Below, in pieces: positions 37,427 to 47,154 of a stretch of 64,000 nt of DNA. The stretch lies in NCBI RefSeq assembly GCF_014696225.1, contig NZ_JACJPV010000003.1:1-64000 (forward strand). Direction: 5' to 3'. Below the pieces are notes generated by a model that did not search any database, was not told where the DNA came from, and saw nothing but the letters and a program-made list of their open reading frames with translations. The stretch comes from Anabaena sp. FACHB-1237. GTDB lineage: Bacteria; Cyanobacteriota; Cyanobacteriia; Cyanobacteriales; Nostocaceae. The translations under genes were made by a program, and so were the position numbers. Position 1 is the stretch's first letter. The number at the start of each line of letters is the position of its first letter.

Positions 37427-38002
37427 ATGATGATTTCTGAACCACCAATTTTAAAAAGCGATCGCTTATTTGTGAGAATGGCAACTTTAGAGGATGTACC
37501 TTATATTGTGAAATATTTTCATGAAAATAAACAATATTTAACACCTTTTTACCCTCAATGGGTTGATAATTTCTTCACTGAAGAATATTGGCATTATCAA
37601 GTAGAAACTAGTTTTTTAGAATTTATCCATAAGAGTTCTTTAAAAATGTTTATTTATCAAAAACAGCAACCTAGAAAAATCATTGGTACAATCAATTTCA
37701 ACAATTTCATTTACAGTGTTGCTTATTTTTGTAATTTAGGTTATAGTTTAGCAGAATCAGCACAATCTCACGGTTATATGACGGAGGCTTTAACTATCTC
37801 TATTAACTATGTTTTTCAAGATTTGAATTTACACCGCATTATGGCTAATTATATGCCCCATAATCAACGTAGTGGTAATGTTTTAAAAAGACTAGGTTTT
37901 GTAGTAGAAGGATATGCTAGAGATTATTTAATGATTAATGGAAAATGGGAAGATCACGTTCTCACAAGTTTAATAAATCCTCATTGGCAGTACAATGTTT
38001 AG
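37427..38002 (+). CDS. GNAT acetyltransferase (RimJ/RimL-like)
   Basis: A 191-residue GNAT protein of the Acetyltransf_3 type. ILKSDRLFVRMATLEDVPYIVKYF is the usual start (LxTxRLxLR). The acetyl-CoA region is SLAESAQSHGYMTEALTISINYVF (GxGxxxEA type), and LNLHRIMANYMPHNQRSGNVLKRLGFVVEGYARDYLMINGKWEDH ends the fold; NxxSxxvLekLGF is the hallmark. It might acetylate the N-terminus of a ribosomal protein, like RimJ, or a small molecule. It runs divergent from bioB, with a HIP1-type site in the first codons. Confidence 0.9.
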   Translation: MMISEPPILKSDRLFVRMATLEDVPYIVKYFHENKQYLTPFYPQWVDNFFTEEYWHYQVETSFLEFIHKSSLKMFIYQKQQPRKIIGTINFNNFIYSVAYFCNLGYSLAESAQSHGYMTEALTISINYVFQDLNLHRIMANYMPHNQRSGNVLKRLGFVVEGYARDYLMINGKWEDHVLTSLINPHWQYNV

Positions 38003-38082
38003 AAGTTACCAGAAAAAATAATTTATAATAATTTATATTTTATTGCCATTGTCAATCACCAATCACCAATTACCCATCACCA

Positions 38083-39561
38083 ATGAATATAACTGAAACT
38101 GCAAATAATATCAATTCCGAAAACCCCCTCCTAACGCTAAAGTATGAACCTGCTATAGAATCATTAGGTAATGAATATTATGATCAAGTTATAGCAGAAC
38201 AATTTCCTCAACATACTTTACGGTGGCGTAATGATGCGATCTTACCCACATTAGGACTTAATCCCCGATTTGTCAAAGATGAGGATTTTATTAATGCTTT
38301 TGGTAAATTTCAAGGACGTGAACCCTTTTTAGCCTTGCGTTATCATGGTTATCAATTAGGTCAATATAACCCCCAATTAGGAGATGGTAGAGGCTTCCTC
38401 TATGGACAAGTTAGGGGTACAGACGGACAATTATACGATTTTGGGACAAAAGGTTCTGGTAAAACTCCGTATTCTCGCGGAGGTGATGGAATGCTGACTC
38501 TCAAGGGTGGTGTCCGTGAAGTGCTTGCAGCAGAAGCATTACATCGTTTAGGAGTGAGGACTTCACGCTGTTTAAGTATGGTAGAGACAGGGTTAAATTT
38601 ATGGCGTGGAGATGAACCTTCTCCTACTCGATCTTCCGTCATGATCAGAATGAGTAAATCTCATATTCGTTTTGGTACTTTTGAAAGATTGCATTATATT
38701 CAAAGACCTGATTTAACTAAGAAATTATTAGATCATGTAATTGAGATTTATTATCCCCATTTGCATAACTCCCAAGATGCACTAGAAGATAAATATGCTT
38801 TGTTTTATGCTGAATTAGTCAAAAGAGTAGCTGAGTTAGTAGCACAATGGATGGCAGCAGGGTTTTGTCATGCAGTGTTAAATACTGATAATATGTCTAT
38901 TACTGGAGAAAGTTTTGATTACGGTCCTTATGGGTTTATTACCACATACGACCTGTATTTCACAGCAGCATATTTTGACTATTATAAACGTTATTGTTAC
39001 AGTCAACAACCCGAAATTTGTAAGTTAAATTTAGAGTTATTACAAGAAACCTTAAAAGGGATAATTCATGAAAATGATTTAGATGTAAGTTTATCTAAAT
39101 TTGGAGAATATTATCAAGCTGAATATCGGCGTTTAATGTTGCAGAAGTTAGGTTTTGCTAATTTAGCTAATTTACAAATTAATGAAGTTGATCATCTATT
39201 AAGTTTAACTCTGACTTATTTGCATGAAACTCAAGTTGGATATCATCAATTCTTTTATGAAATGGCCAATAGTTTTGATATAAATTGGCGAGATGATCAG
39301 GCTTTAGTCATGAGTAAATCAGAAATTTTTCCTGGTATTGGTAAGTCAGAAATTTTTGATAATTGGTGTTTCTTATATCATCAAATTCTCAATAATTTAC
39401 CAATAGAAAAAATAGAACAAGTTGCGGAAAATCTCAGATATTATAATCCCAAAACCGCATTATTAAGACCTGTAATTGAGTCAGTATGGGAGCAAATTAC
39501 AGAAGTAGATAATTGGCAACCTTTTTATGACTTAGTAACTACTTTACAGGAGGGAAAATAA
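38083..39561 (+). CDS. selO: Protein adenylyltransferase SelO family (YdiU/UPF0061)
   Basis: A 492-residue pseudokinase-fold enzyme that transfers AMP from ATP to Ser/Thr/Tyr residues (AMPylation), known in E. coli and humans to act in redox control. Family motifs: [49 protein letters not shown] with the ATP-contacting Lys, [19 protein letters not shown], then [24 protein letters not shown] containing the catalytic Asp and the DNxS and DYGP metal site. The C-terminus lacks the Cys/selenocysteine tail of mitochondrial SelO. It is slightly shorter than many bacterial members. It stands alone on its strand. Confidence 0.94.
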   Translation: MNITETANNINSENPLLTLKYEPAIESLGNEYYDQVIAEQFPQHTLRWRNDAILPTLGLNPRFVKDEDFINAFGKFQGREPFLALRYHGYQLGQYNPQLGDGRGFLYGQVRGTDGQLYDFGTKGSGKTPYSRGGDGMLTLKGGVREVLAAEALHRLGVRTSRCLSMVETGLNLWRGDEPSPTRSSVMIRMSKSHIRFGTFERLHYIQRPDLTKKLLDHVIEIYYPHLHNSQDALEDKYALFYAELVKRVAELVAQWMAAGFCHAVLNTDNMSITGESFDYGPYGFITTYDLYFTAAYFDYYKRYCYSQQPEICKLNLELLQETLKGIIHENDLDVSLSKFGEYYQAEYRRLMLQKLGFANLANLQINEVDHLLSLTLTYLHETQVGYHQFFYEMANSFDINWRDDQALVMSKSEIFPGIGKSEIFDNWCFLYHQILNNLPIEKIEQVAENLRYYNPKTALLRPVIESVWEQITEVDNWQPFYDLVTTLQEGK

Positions 39562-39663
39562 CCTAATTCCATTTAATTAACTAGCGCAGGCATCCTGCCT
39601 GCTTATAACTGTCTATTTAAGTATAATGTATATGAATATTGACAATATTTATCAGATAATTCC

Positions 39664-39811
39664 AGGACTTACGCAACTGGCACATTAGTAGGGTGTGGTT
39701 CGACAAGTTCACCAACCACGTTATACAGTATAAATCATGTAAATAACCAAATTGTTGATATCTGACGCACCCACTGAACAGATTTTTTAGTGTGACACTT
39801 GCGTAAGTCCT
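39664..39811. mobile_element. MITE-like element, family B (second full copy)
   Basis: Perfect 13-base terminal inverted repeats (aggacttacgcaa and ttgcgtaagtcct), extended with mismatches to about 21. The interior matches the 9825-9968 copy over most of its length, including a 20-base block cagtataaatcatgtaaata. Lies about 100 bases after selO. Confidence 0.8.
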
Positions 39812-40206
39812 AAATACTAGCAAAGCCTGTGGATTATTAAAAGCTACAGAGAAAGCTACAGACAGTTATATCATCTGGAAAAGGGTTAAAGAAAGATAAA
39901 TTTATAAGCATAGCAGTAGTTATTAGTTAGACTCCTAGATGTATGTGAAATTTTATGAGGCTTTTTTCTCTCTAACAAAGATGTCTTAACTAGTAGAAAA
40001 ACTAAACAACTAGTTTTAATCCTTACCTGATTTTACATGGTCAGGGATGTGTTACTGTTAATTATAGCCACCACTATGCTTTTAGCTTTTTGGGGTTTTG
40101 TGAATGTTTAGTGGAGTACTATTTGGCATAGGTGGTATTTTAGGATATAACGCATCTTTAAGCCTGAAGCGTCGAGAAAGTGGACGCAAAACAAATTAAT
40201 AAATAA
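39812..40206. other. Gene-free leader of the HTH/acidic protein gene
   Basis: No gene I can support. It holds two very short hydrophobic frames (24 codons at 40037-40111, and a 15-codon frame at 40104) that I do not trust, and otherwise AT-rich DNA. Confidence 0.4.
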
Positions 40207-41289
40207 ATGGTGTCTACAGTGAAAAAACTAACTGATTCTGATAAACAAGAAATTCTCAAATTATATCGAGAAACGGCAGAAACTACCTCTACTTTAGCAG
40301 AACGCTATGGCGTGAGTAACTCTACTATTAGCCGCTTACTCAAAAGCACCTTAGTGGAAGAAGAGTATGAATATCTGGTTTCCTTAAAACGCGCTGCTAG
40401 AACCCCTGAAGGCAGGGCGCAAGTCAATTATGACCAAATACCACTTCTAGTCCAACAAACACCGGTTTTAGAGCCTTCTAGTGGTGTTAGCAGTAATGTA
40501 GAGTTACCCATACCAGAGGTACAACAGCCAATTATTGCTTCAGAACCAGAAATAGCTACTACAGCTATTACAAAAGATATAATGCCTGAATCTGTAGTGA
40601 CAAGAAGAGTAAAAACTCGTTCATCGGCAGTAGAAAAACCTAAATTATCTACAGTCAAAGAATTAGAAATTGTCAGACATCAACCCACAGAACCCACAGA
40701 ACCCACAGAACCCACACAGGCAAAACAAAGTATACAGGTTGTTAGTACCCCCAAACCCAAAATTGAACCACGACAAACCAAACCAGTGGCCACGAATAAC
40801 ACTGCTAATTTATTTGCAGAAATTTTAGCAGAGGAAATACTGGAGGAAGATACTGATGATTTAGATGATGATTTAGATGTTGATTTGTATGATGATGAGG
40901 AAGACTTTGATGAGGAGGAGTATGAAACTCCCAAACTACTCATCACTAGACGTAAAACAACCACTGGAGAAGCATCTGTCCAAGTTTTACCATTGTCTCT
41001 AGCACATTTACCCAAAACCTGCTATTTAGTAATTGATCGCTCTGCTGAGTTAATTACTAGACCATTAAAAGACTTTGGTGATCTCGGACAAATTCCTACT
41101 TTAGAAAATCAACAACGTACTTTACCGATTTTTGACAATCATCGTGTTGCCAAAAGGTTTTCTACAAAGCGCGATCGCGTGATTAAAATTCCTGATAGTC
41201 AAATGCTACATAAAGCTAGTAACCATTTACAAGCTAAGGGAATTACCAGGTTGTTAATTGATGGTCAGGTATATTCTTTATCTGTGTAG
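40207..41289 (+). CDS. HTH protein with acidic linker, conserved cyanobacterial, unknown function
   Basis: A 360-residue protein. Residues about 5-50 form a transposase-type helix-turn-helix (DSDKQEILKLYRETAETTST, then LAERYGVSNSTISRLLKSTL). A long disordered Pro/Thr/Glu-rich linker includes a TEPTEPTEPT repeat. A strongly acidic block (about residues 215-240, almost only D and E) comes next. The conserved C-terminal domain (about 255-360) reads KTCYLVIDRSAELITRPLKDFGDLG and IPDSQMLHKASNHLQAKGITRLLIDGQVYSL. Domain order suggests a DNA-binding protein rather than a mobile-element gene. I know of no function. Confidence 0.8.
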   Translation: MVSTVKKLTDSDKQEILKLYRETAETTSTLAERYGVSNSTISRLLKSTLVEEEYEYLVSLKRAARTPEGRAQVNYDQIPLLVQQTPVLEPSSGVSSNVELPIPEVQQPIIASEPEIATTAITKDIMPESVVTRRVKTRSSAVEKPKLSTVKELEIVRHQPTEPTEPTEPTQAKQSIQVVSTPKPKIEPRQTKPVATNNTANLFAEILAEEILEEDTDDLDDDLDVDLYDDEEDFDEEEYETPKLLITRRKTTTGEASVQVLPLSLAHLPKTCYLVIDRSAELITRPLKDFGDLGQIPTLENQQRTLPIFDNHRVAKRFSTKRDRVIKIPDSQMLHKASNHLQAKGITRLLIDGQVYSLSV

Positions 41290-41306
41290 TAGTTAAGTGT
41301 TAATTT

Positions 41307-42251
41307 TTAACCGTTACAGATTTTCATAGCTAGGTTATTAGCTAGATTAATAATATCTTGCCTTCTAGCTATTTGTTCTATCCATGTGTGGGGAATATCA
41401 TCTAAACCATAGTATATTCCCGCCAAACCTCCAACCACAGCCCCAGTAGTATCCGTATCTTCCCCTAAATTCACCGCTTTTAATACTGCTGTGGAATATG
41501 ATGTACTATGCAAAATACACCATAAAGCAGCTTCTAAAGTGTGAATAACATAACCACTGGAATATATAGCTTCTATGGGTAATTGTGCAATTTCACCACT
41601 CAAAACTCTCTGAAAAAGATGTATTTCAGTAGAGTACTTGTCCTGACTGTAAATTTTTTGAATGCTGTTAATACCTTGATGGTAGGCTGTAAGTAAGTTC
41701 GCGCCTTGAAGTAATTCCACCGCTATACTGATATAAATACCGCAGGCCATTTGTGATCTGAGATGGCCATGAGTAATAGCAGAAACTTGATGAACCTGTG
41801 TAATTAATTCTGTAAAAGATACAGTTTCATATAAAAAAGCCATTGGTAAAATTCGCATTAATGAGCCATTGCCATTACTACGTTCACTAGTACCACCTGC
41901 GGCTAAAGCCGGAACACCTTGGGCAAACCTGTTAATTGCTGCTTGTGTAGTATAACCAATATCAAATACTTGACCATGAGGAGTCCAATAGTTCTCTGTA
42001 TACCATAAAAGAAAAGATTTGGCAACATCATCTACACAATAGCCATGACATAAACTTGCGGCTAAACACAAGGTTAATGAACTATCATCAGACCAAGTAC
42101 CCGGAGGTTGATTATAAGTACCATAACCCATCATAGTAGTTACTGGTGATATCATCCGTTCTTGACGGCTAGTAAATTCTACAGGTACACCTAAAGCATC
42201 ACCTACACATACACCCATTAAACCAGATAAAATAGTTTCCGCATTGATCAT
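41307..42251 (-). CDS. ADP-ribosylglycohydrolase family protein
   Basis: A 314-residue all-helical hydrolase of the DraG/ARH family. The fold start is LSGLMGVCVGDALGVPVEFTSR. The first metal site is WSDDSSLTLCLAASL (usual W-(T/S)-DD-(T/S)), and the second is NLGEDTDTTGAVVGGLAGIYYG (D-T-D). HGHLRSQMACGIYI and the GSLMRILP motif are also present. The family removes ADP-ribose from Arg or other acceptors, or hydrolyses ADP-ribosyl metabolites; the substrate here cannot be told. It runs convergent with the HTH/acidic gene, 17 bases apart. Confidence 0.93.
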   Translation of the reverse strand: MINAETILSGLMGVCVGDALGVPVEFTSRQERMISPVTTMMGYGTYNQPPGTWSDDSSLTLCLAASLCHGYCVDDVAKSFLLWYTENYWTPHGQVFDIGYTTQAAINRFAQGVPALAAGGTSERSNGNGSLMRILPMAFLYETVSFTELITQVHQVSAITHGHLRSQMACGIYISIAVELLQGANLLTAYHQGINSIQKIYSQDKYSTEIHLFQRVLSGEIAQLPIEAIYSSGYVIHTLEAALWCILHSTSYSTAVLKAVNLGEDTDTTGAVVGGLAGIYYGLDDIPHTWIEQIARRQDIINLANNLAMKICNG

Positions 42252-42524
42252 TAATTCAATTCACCTAAATATAGACAGCAATGTATATTTTAGAATAGCA
42301 AATGCAATACCAAATTAGCGATCGCTCAAGGATCTTATTTAACTTATTTAATTTAAAACGTTTTTGCTTTTAATGCTTTTAATTTAGATGATAAACACAC
42401 GCAAAATGCTTGTACTACTGTAATTGCGTCAGATAAAGAAAATTTGTCTATTTACAGGATTTATACATCTACAATATTATAATAAACACAACCTAGCAAT
42501 AAACTCAAGGTAATTGCATCTACC

Positions 42525-43748
42525 GTGAAAATATTAGATACTGATGACACTAAACTGCGGCAAAACTTGATTTTGCTATTTGCAGCAGGACTGTTTTTTT
42601 GGTCAAGTCTAGCCTCCCTATTACCTACCCTACCACTATATATAGAAGAAATTGGTGCGAATAAACAACAGATAGGCATAGTTATGGGTAGCTTTGCTTT
42701 AGGTATGTTTATTTTTCGTCCATCAATGGGGATCTTAGCAGATCGGCGTGGACGAAAACTAGTAATGTTCATTGGTATGGCAGCAGCAGCGATCGCTCCT
42801 TTAGGATATCTAGTAGTTAAATCTATCATCCTTTTAAGCATGATTCGCAGTTTTCATGGTATTAGTATAGCCGCCTTTGCTACGGCCTATATGGCTTTAG
42901 TGGGAGATATCACACCACAACACCAACGTGGTCAAATAGTTGGTTATATGAGTTTAGTTAACCCTATGGGAGTAGCAATAGGTCCAGTCATAGGAGGCTT
43001 TTTACAAGCCAATATGGGTTATACTCCATTATTTCTTTTTGCCTTTACATTGGGAATTTTAGGCTTATTATGCCTCATACCCATTTTGAACCCCCCAGCG
43101 ATCGCTAAACCCACAGATATTCAAGAAGAACCTTTTTGGCAAATATTAACTAGTCCTCGTGTGCGCGTTCCTGCCATAGTCTTGTTAATATCAGGATTAA
43201 CATTAGGTAATGTACATACTTTTATATCTTTATATATCAAGTCAACAGGAGTCCCACTAAACCCAGGATACTTTTTTACAGTGGCAGCTATGTCTAGTTT
43301 TAGTTGTAGACTATTTACTGGTAAAGCATCCGATCAATATGGACGTGGTTTATTTGTCACTGCGAGTTTAATAGCTTATAGTCTAGCTATTCTATGTATT
43401 TCCACAGCCAATAGTTCTACTATGTTCTTGATAGGAGCGTTAATGGAAGGAGTAGCTTCTGGTACACTCATTCCCATGATCTCAGTATTAATGACAGATA
43501 GAGCATTGCCCCATGAGCGTGGTAGAATTTTTGGTGTATCATTAATGGGATTTGATGTAGGGTTAGCGATCGCAGGTCTTATTTTTGGACAAATAGCCCA
43601 AATAGCGGGTTATCGTGCTATGTTCGCCACAAGTTTGATATTAACTATTATTGCTATGATCATCTTTATCACACAGTCAAGCCGTAACCTGCGTGACTCC
43701 TTGCGTTTTGCTACTGGTCGTGGTATAGATATTTATGCAGTAAAATAG
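42525..43748 (+). CDS. Major facilitator superfamily transporter
   Basis: A 407-residue protein with 12 hydrophobic segments. Motif A is in the loop between helices 2 and 3 (GILADRRGRKLVMFIG), and its relaxed counterpart is in the second half (GKASDQYGRGLFVTAS). QHQRGQIVGYMSLVNPMGVAIGPVIGGF is typical of the drug:H+ antiporter and sugar-efflux groups. Substrate unknown; export of a small molecule is most likely. The C-terminus is cytoplasmic and ends with a short tail. It is alone on its strand, followed by a symmetrical hairpin. Confidence 0.92.
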   Translation: MKILDTDDTKLRQNLILLFAAGLFFWSSLASLLPTLPLYIEEIGANKQQIGIVMGSFALGMFIFRPSMGILADRRGRKLVMFIGMAAAAIAPLGYLVVKSIILLSMIRSFHGISIAAFATAYMALVGDITPQHQRGQIVGYMSLVNPMGVAIGPVIGGFLQANMGYTPLFLFAFTLGILGLLCLIPILNPPAIAKPTDIQEEPFWQILTSPRVRVPAIVLLISGLTLGNVHTFISLYIKSTGVPLNPGYFFTVAAMSSFSCRLFTGKASDQYGRGLFVTASLIAYSLAILCISTANSSTMFLIGALMEGVASGTLIPMISVLMTDRALPHERGRIFGVSLMGFDVGLAIAGLIFGQIAQIAGYRAMFATSLILTIIAMIIFITQSSRNLRDSLRFATGRGIDIYAVK

Positions 43749-43801
43749 GTGATTGGTACACTCCACAGAACTCCGGACTCCTTGATCTCCTATAAATGAA
43801 A

Positions 43802-43833
43802 AACACAAACTATACTACAGTATAGCTTGTGTT
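43802..43833. terminator. Hairpin between the MFS gene and tRNA-Arg
   Basis: Imperfect inverted repeat aacacaa-actatac...gtatag-c-ttgtgtt with A-rich left and T-rich right flanks. It fits a terminator working from both sides for the convergent MFS gene and tRNA. Confidence 0.6.
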
Positions 43834-43849
43834 CACTCTTTCTTCTTAA

Positions 43850-43923
43850 CGGGCGAGGAGGGATTCGAACCCCCGACACCGTGGTCCGTAGCCACGTGCT
43901 CTAGTCCACTGAGCTACACGCCC
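43850..43923 (-). tRNA. tRNA-Arg (anticodon ACG)
   Basis: Read on the minus strand it begins gggcgtgtagctcagtgg and ends ggttcgaatccctcctcgccc with discriminator G. D arm (agctcagtggactagagc), anticodon arm cgtgg-ctacgga-ccacg and T arm (cgggggttcgaatccctcc region) all fold. Anticodon ACG (34A probably modified to inosine) reads CGN arginine codons. The acceptor stem has one mismatch (T-T at pair 6). CCA is not encoded. Confidence 0.96.
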
Positions 43924-44095
43924 TTACTTCTTTCAACTCACAGTTCTCATCATAGCATGAACTTCTGAAATTATGCAAGCAAATTTTAGAAATTTTCCCA
44001 AGAATTTTTGAGATCATCTCAAAAAAACCTGAAAAGCCTTATCAGCTACCACTGATAGCTGACCACTGATAGCTGACTACTGATAGCTGACCTGA

Positions 44096-44614
44096 CTAAA
44101 CCTTCGCTTGTAAAGACTTGAGTAACTCAGTATTTACACCAGACTCACGAGTTAAGCAAACCTTACCAGTGCGAGCAATTTCTCGCAGTCCGAACTTTTG
44201 TAAAACCTGGACAATAGCTACCATTTTACCAGGATCACCGACCACTTCCAAAGTTAGAGAATCTTCTGACACATCCACAACTCGCGCTCGGAAAATCTGA
44301 GATAATTCAATCACCTCAGAACGATTACTAGTAGTAGCATTAACCTTTAATAGCATTAATTCCCGTTCTACACAAGGAGTTTCTGTCACATCCTGTACTT
44401 TAAGCACATTAACCAACTTATACAATTGCTTAGTAAGTTGTTCAATAATGCGATCGTCACCAGGTACAACCATAGTAATACGGGAAATACCATCTTGTTC
44501 TGCAGGTCCTACAGCAAGACTTTCGATATTAAAACCGCGACGAGCAAATAAACTAGCAATACGGGATAAAACTCCCGCTTCATCTTCAACAAGCACAGAT
44601 AACGTATGTTTCAT
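44096..44614 (-). CDS. ilvN: Acetolactate synthase small (regulatory) subunit
   Basis: A 172-residue protein with an N-terminal ACT domain ([46 protein letters not shown]) and the ALS small-subunit C-terminal domain ([69 protein letters not shown]). It activates the catalytic IlvB subunit and gives valine feedback inhibition in branched-chain amino-acid synthesis. The large subunit is not in this window, as is usual in cyanobacteria. Normal length (also called ilvH). The 120-base leader contains no clear attenuator. Confidence 0.96.
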   Translation of the reverse strand: MKHTLSVLVEDEAGVLSRIASLFARRGFNIESLAVGPAEQDGISRITMVVPGDDRIIEQLTKQLYKLVNVLKVQDVTETPCVERELMLLKVNATTSNRSEVIELSQIFRARVVDVSEDSLTLEVVGDPGKMVAIVQVLQKFGLREIARTGKVCLTRESGVNTELLKSLQAKV

Positions 44615-44742
44615 TTTCCCAAAAGAAAGTTACAAGAGCATGATCACAATATCATGAAGGAGATCGAGGATTCACCGACTCACCGAGTCAGGAGCGGGGA
44701 GTGGGGAGTCTGGTGCTGGGGGAAATATATTTTACCCACCAA

Positions 44743-45645
44743 TTACCAATTACCCATGATCCAATCCAAAATAGTTTGATTAACCTGTTCAGGGGATTCA
44801 TCATGGGGACAATGGCCTACATCTTCTAAATACAAAACCTGTAGCCTCTCATTATAACCCGCAAATTGACTAGCTAAAGCCGGTGGTACAAATTTATCTT
44901 TTGTTCCCCAAATTAACAACATTGGTATATTTAAACTTGGTAAAATTTTCTTCACACTAGGACTGAAATTAAGCGAAATACTGCCTTGAAATAACGCTTT
45001 AAAAGCTCGTGCTGATCCTCTATCCTGGGGAGGACCTGCCAGAATATCTATTAATTCATCCGTAATAGCTTCAGGATTAACATAAGCTAAACCTGCCCAA
45101 CGTTTTAATACACTAGGACGACGAATAAAATAAAATAAGGGTTTTAAAACAATTCGGGAAGCAAAGATACTTTTAATTTTACTCACTATAGGCTGTAATA
45201 CTTTAGGAATCATTTCTTGTTCTATACTAGGATCGGGTAAACTCATCATAATGATACCTTTAACCATTTCAGGATGAGTAGCAGCAGCCACTAGAGAAAT
45301 TAATGAACCTATAGAATTACCAATTAAGACTACTGGTTCATTAATAAAGGTTTTCCAAAAATCATAAACTTGTTCTACCCATAATTCAATATTATAACTA
45401 GTTGCTGCCTTTGTAGAAGCTCCAAAACCTAACATATCTAAAGCATAGACAGTATGATAATTAGCTAATATTTCTAAATTATGTCGCCAATGGCCAATAG
45501 AAGCACCAAATCCATGTAATAAGATTAAAGGAGGATTTTGCAGATACTGTGGTGATGGACGTAGATAGGTATAGCGAGTTTTCCAACCTCTCCACATCCA
45601 ATCTCTTTGATTGCCAACTCTTTGCCGCCAAGGTATTGTAGTCAT
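44743..45645 (-). CDS. Alpha/beta-hydrolase (probable esterase/lipase-like)
   Basis: I start at the ATG at 45645 (MTTIPWRQRVGNQRDWMWRG), because a start further upstream would translate heptamer-repeat DNA. The protein has about 300 residues. HGFGASIGHWRHN is the oxyanion strand, the nucleophile elbow is VLIGNSIGSLISL (GxSxG intact), the acid is in IWGTKDKFVPP, and the His is in DVGHCPHDESPE. The length and cap match the large cyanobacterial/plastid group related to pheophytinase-like hydrolases; the substrate is not predictable. No signal peptide. Alone on its strand, convergent with nothing. Confidence 0.9.
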   Translation of the reverse strand: MTTIPWRQRVGNQRDWMWRGWKTRYTYLRPSPQYLQNPPLILLHGFGASIGHWRHNLEILANYHTVYALDMLGFGASTKAATSYNIELWVEQVYDFWKTFINEPVVLIGNSIGSLISLVAAATHPEMVKGIIMMSLPDPSIEQEMIPKVLQPIVSKIKSIFASRIVLKPLFYFIRRPSVLKRWAGLAYVNPEAITDELIDILAGPPQDRGSARAFKALFQGSISLNFSPSVKKILPSLNIPMLLIWGTKDKFVPPALASQFAGYNERLQVLYLEDVGHCPHDESPEQVNQTILDWIMGNW

Positions 45646-46093
45646 AATTGGTGATTGGTGATTCTGTAAAATATATTTCCCCCTGCACTCTGCACTCTGC
45701 ACTCTGCTCCCGACTCCCGACTCCCGACTCAGTGACCCCTCCACATTAAATAATGTAAAATATTATGTGATTTAGATAAGATACTGACAATTTTATCTTT
45801 AATTTGGTTATACTCAAACTATGCCGTCAAATTTACTATTTGCGCTGTGATGGTTAAAAGTTACAAAAAATAACACTTAATTTATATTGTGTGAATTTTT
45901 GTTATCTCTTCACCTTTCACTAGTGATCTATCCATTTGCAGGATACAGATCACTAAAAAATTAGCTACTGAGGAAGTGGACTCATTCTCCATTTCTAAGT
46001 TATTATTGCATTTTGCCTTAATTGGCATATCAAAATAAACTAAGCAACCTAAATTAACCCCAATTCTTACCTAAAGAGCAGCCACTAATCATA
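45646..46093. other. Gene-free divergent spacer with heptamer repeats
   Basis: Holds tandem heptamers at about 45672-45731 (ctgcact and ccgactc types). The right half is AT-rich and is the leader of infC. No translational autoregulatory structure could be made out by eye. Confidence 0.5.
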
Positions 46094-46627
46094 ATGCCTG
46101 TGATTGAGAAAAAAAGAACTCGCGATCTGCCCCAAATTAACGAACGGATTCGCTACCCGAAAATTCGGGTAATTGACACTGATGGCGCACAATTGGGAAT
46201 CCTAGTTCCCCAAGAAGCGCTACAATTAGCCGAGGAAAAAGAATTAGACCTAGTGCTAATCAGTGACAAGGCCGATCCCCCAGTCTGTCGGATTATGGAC
46301 TACGGAAAATATAAGTTTGAGCAGGAGAAAAAAGCGCGGGAAGCCCGAAAGAAACAACACACAGCCGATGTGAAAGAAGTGAAGATGCGCTACAAAATAG
46401 AAGAACATGACTATAATGTGCGTGTCAAACAAGCGGAACGCTTCCTGAAAGATGGTGATAAAGTAAAAGCTACTGTGATGTTTCGGGGTCGGGAAATTCA
46501 ACATAGTGACTTAGCGGAAACTTTGCTCAAGCGGATGGCAACAGATTTAGAACCTTTTGGTGAAGTTCAGCAAGCGCCTAAGAAAGAAGGGAAAAATATG
46601 ATGATGCTGATATCACCGAAAAAGTAA
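46094..46627 (+). CDS. infC: Translation initiation factor IF-3
   Basis: A 177-residue factor that keeps ribosomal subunits apart and checks start-codon pairing. The N-domain reads [22 protein letters not shown] and [20 protein letters not shown]; the C-domain has [41 protein letters not shown] and ends [14 protein letters not shown]. It starts at an ATG here, while enterobacterial infC uses AUU. The usual rpmI-rplT neighbours are absent, as is normal for cyanobacteria. The coding region is more GC-rich than the surrounding spacers. A hairpin with a T-run follows. Confidence 0.97.
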   Translation: MPVIEKKRTRDLPQINERIRYPKIRVIDTDGAQLGILVPQEALQLAEEKELDLVLISDKADPPVCRIMDYGKYKFEQEKKAREARKKQHTADVKEVKMRYKIEEHDYNVRVKQAERFLKDGDKVKATVMFRGREIQHSDLAETLLKRMATDLEPFGEVQQAPKKEGKNMMMLISPKK

Positions 46628-46671
46628 TTTTCTCTCATTGTGTTGTAAGATTTATTCTGTGAGATACTAAA

Positions 46672-46700
46672 ATCCCCGATTTCTTCAAGAAGTCGGGGAT
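46672..46700 (+). terminator. Intrinsic terminator of infC
   Basis: Hairpin atccccgatttctt/aagaagtcggggat with one mismatch, followed by attg and seven T. It is a member of the dispersed ccccgacttctt palindrome family. Confidence 0.75.
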
Positions 46701-46746
46701 ATTGTTTTTTTGTTGAAGTTGAGTTGTTCTAAATTAGGTTTGATGT

Positions 46747-46846
46747 AGGACTTATGCAAGTGTCACACCAAAAATCTAATATAGGATGCGTCAGATATGA
46801 AGAATATGTTTATCTACATGATTGATATTGTCTGACGCACCCTACA
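46747..46846. repeat. Partial MITE family B relative
   Basis: Starts aggacttatgcaagtgtcacacc and contains tgcgtcagatat and tgtctgacgcaccctac, as in family B ends, but the interior differs and the outer right end is missing. The remaining part of the 527-base gap (46847-47154) shows no gene; a gtagagacgtt-like inverted repeat lies near 47050-47082. Confidence 0.6.
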
Positions 46847-47154
46847 ACTTGAGTTCAGTAACCCCTGTTTATTTTTTTTCATATTCTTGATCAAAATCTC
46901 AAATTATTGCTATAATGTAAATTCTGTTATAAGCATATACAGTAGCAGAAATTAATTATGTAAAAACTTGTAACAACTTTCAATACTTCTGCCCAAATTA
47001 TTTAATGCAATAGACATCTTGTAATAACTAAGTATGCGTTTTCTGCAACCCTTCTAGAGACGTTCTATAGAACATCTCTACATATCAATTATCGGACAGG
47101 TCTAATTAACTCACTAATTACAGTGATATAAAACATAAACCCAGGACATCTGCA

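Noticed and set aside
40037..40199. Tiny hydrophobic frames (24 codons at 40037; a frame starting MFSGVLFGIGG at 40104) that resemble small membrane subunits of photosynthetic complexes
   Set aside because: The second frame runs into a stop after 15 codons, neither matches a small photosystem or b6f subunit I know, and ribosome sites are weak.
40680..41015. Long Ser-rich minus-strand frame opposite the HTH/acidic gene
   Set aside because: It is the complement of the acidic codon run (gatgat/gaa) and mirrors that gene.
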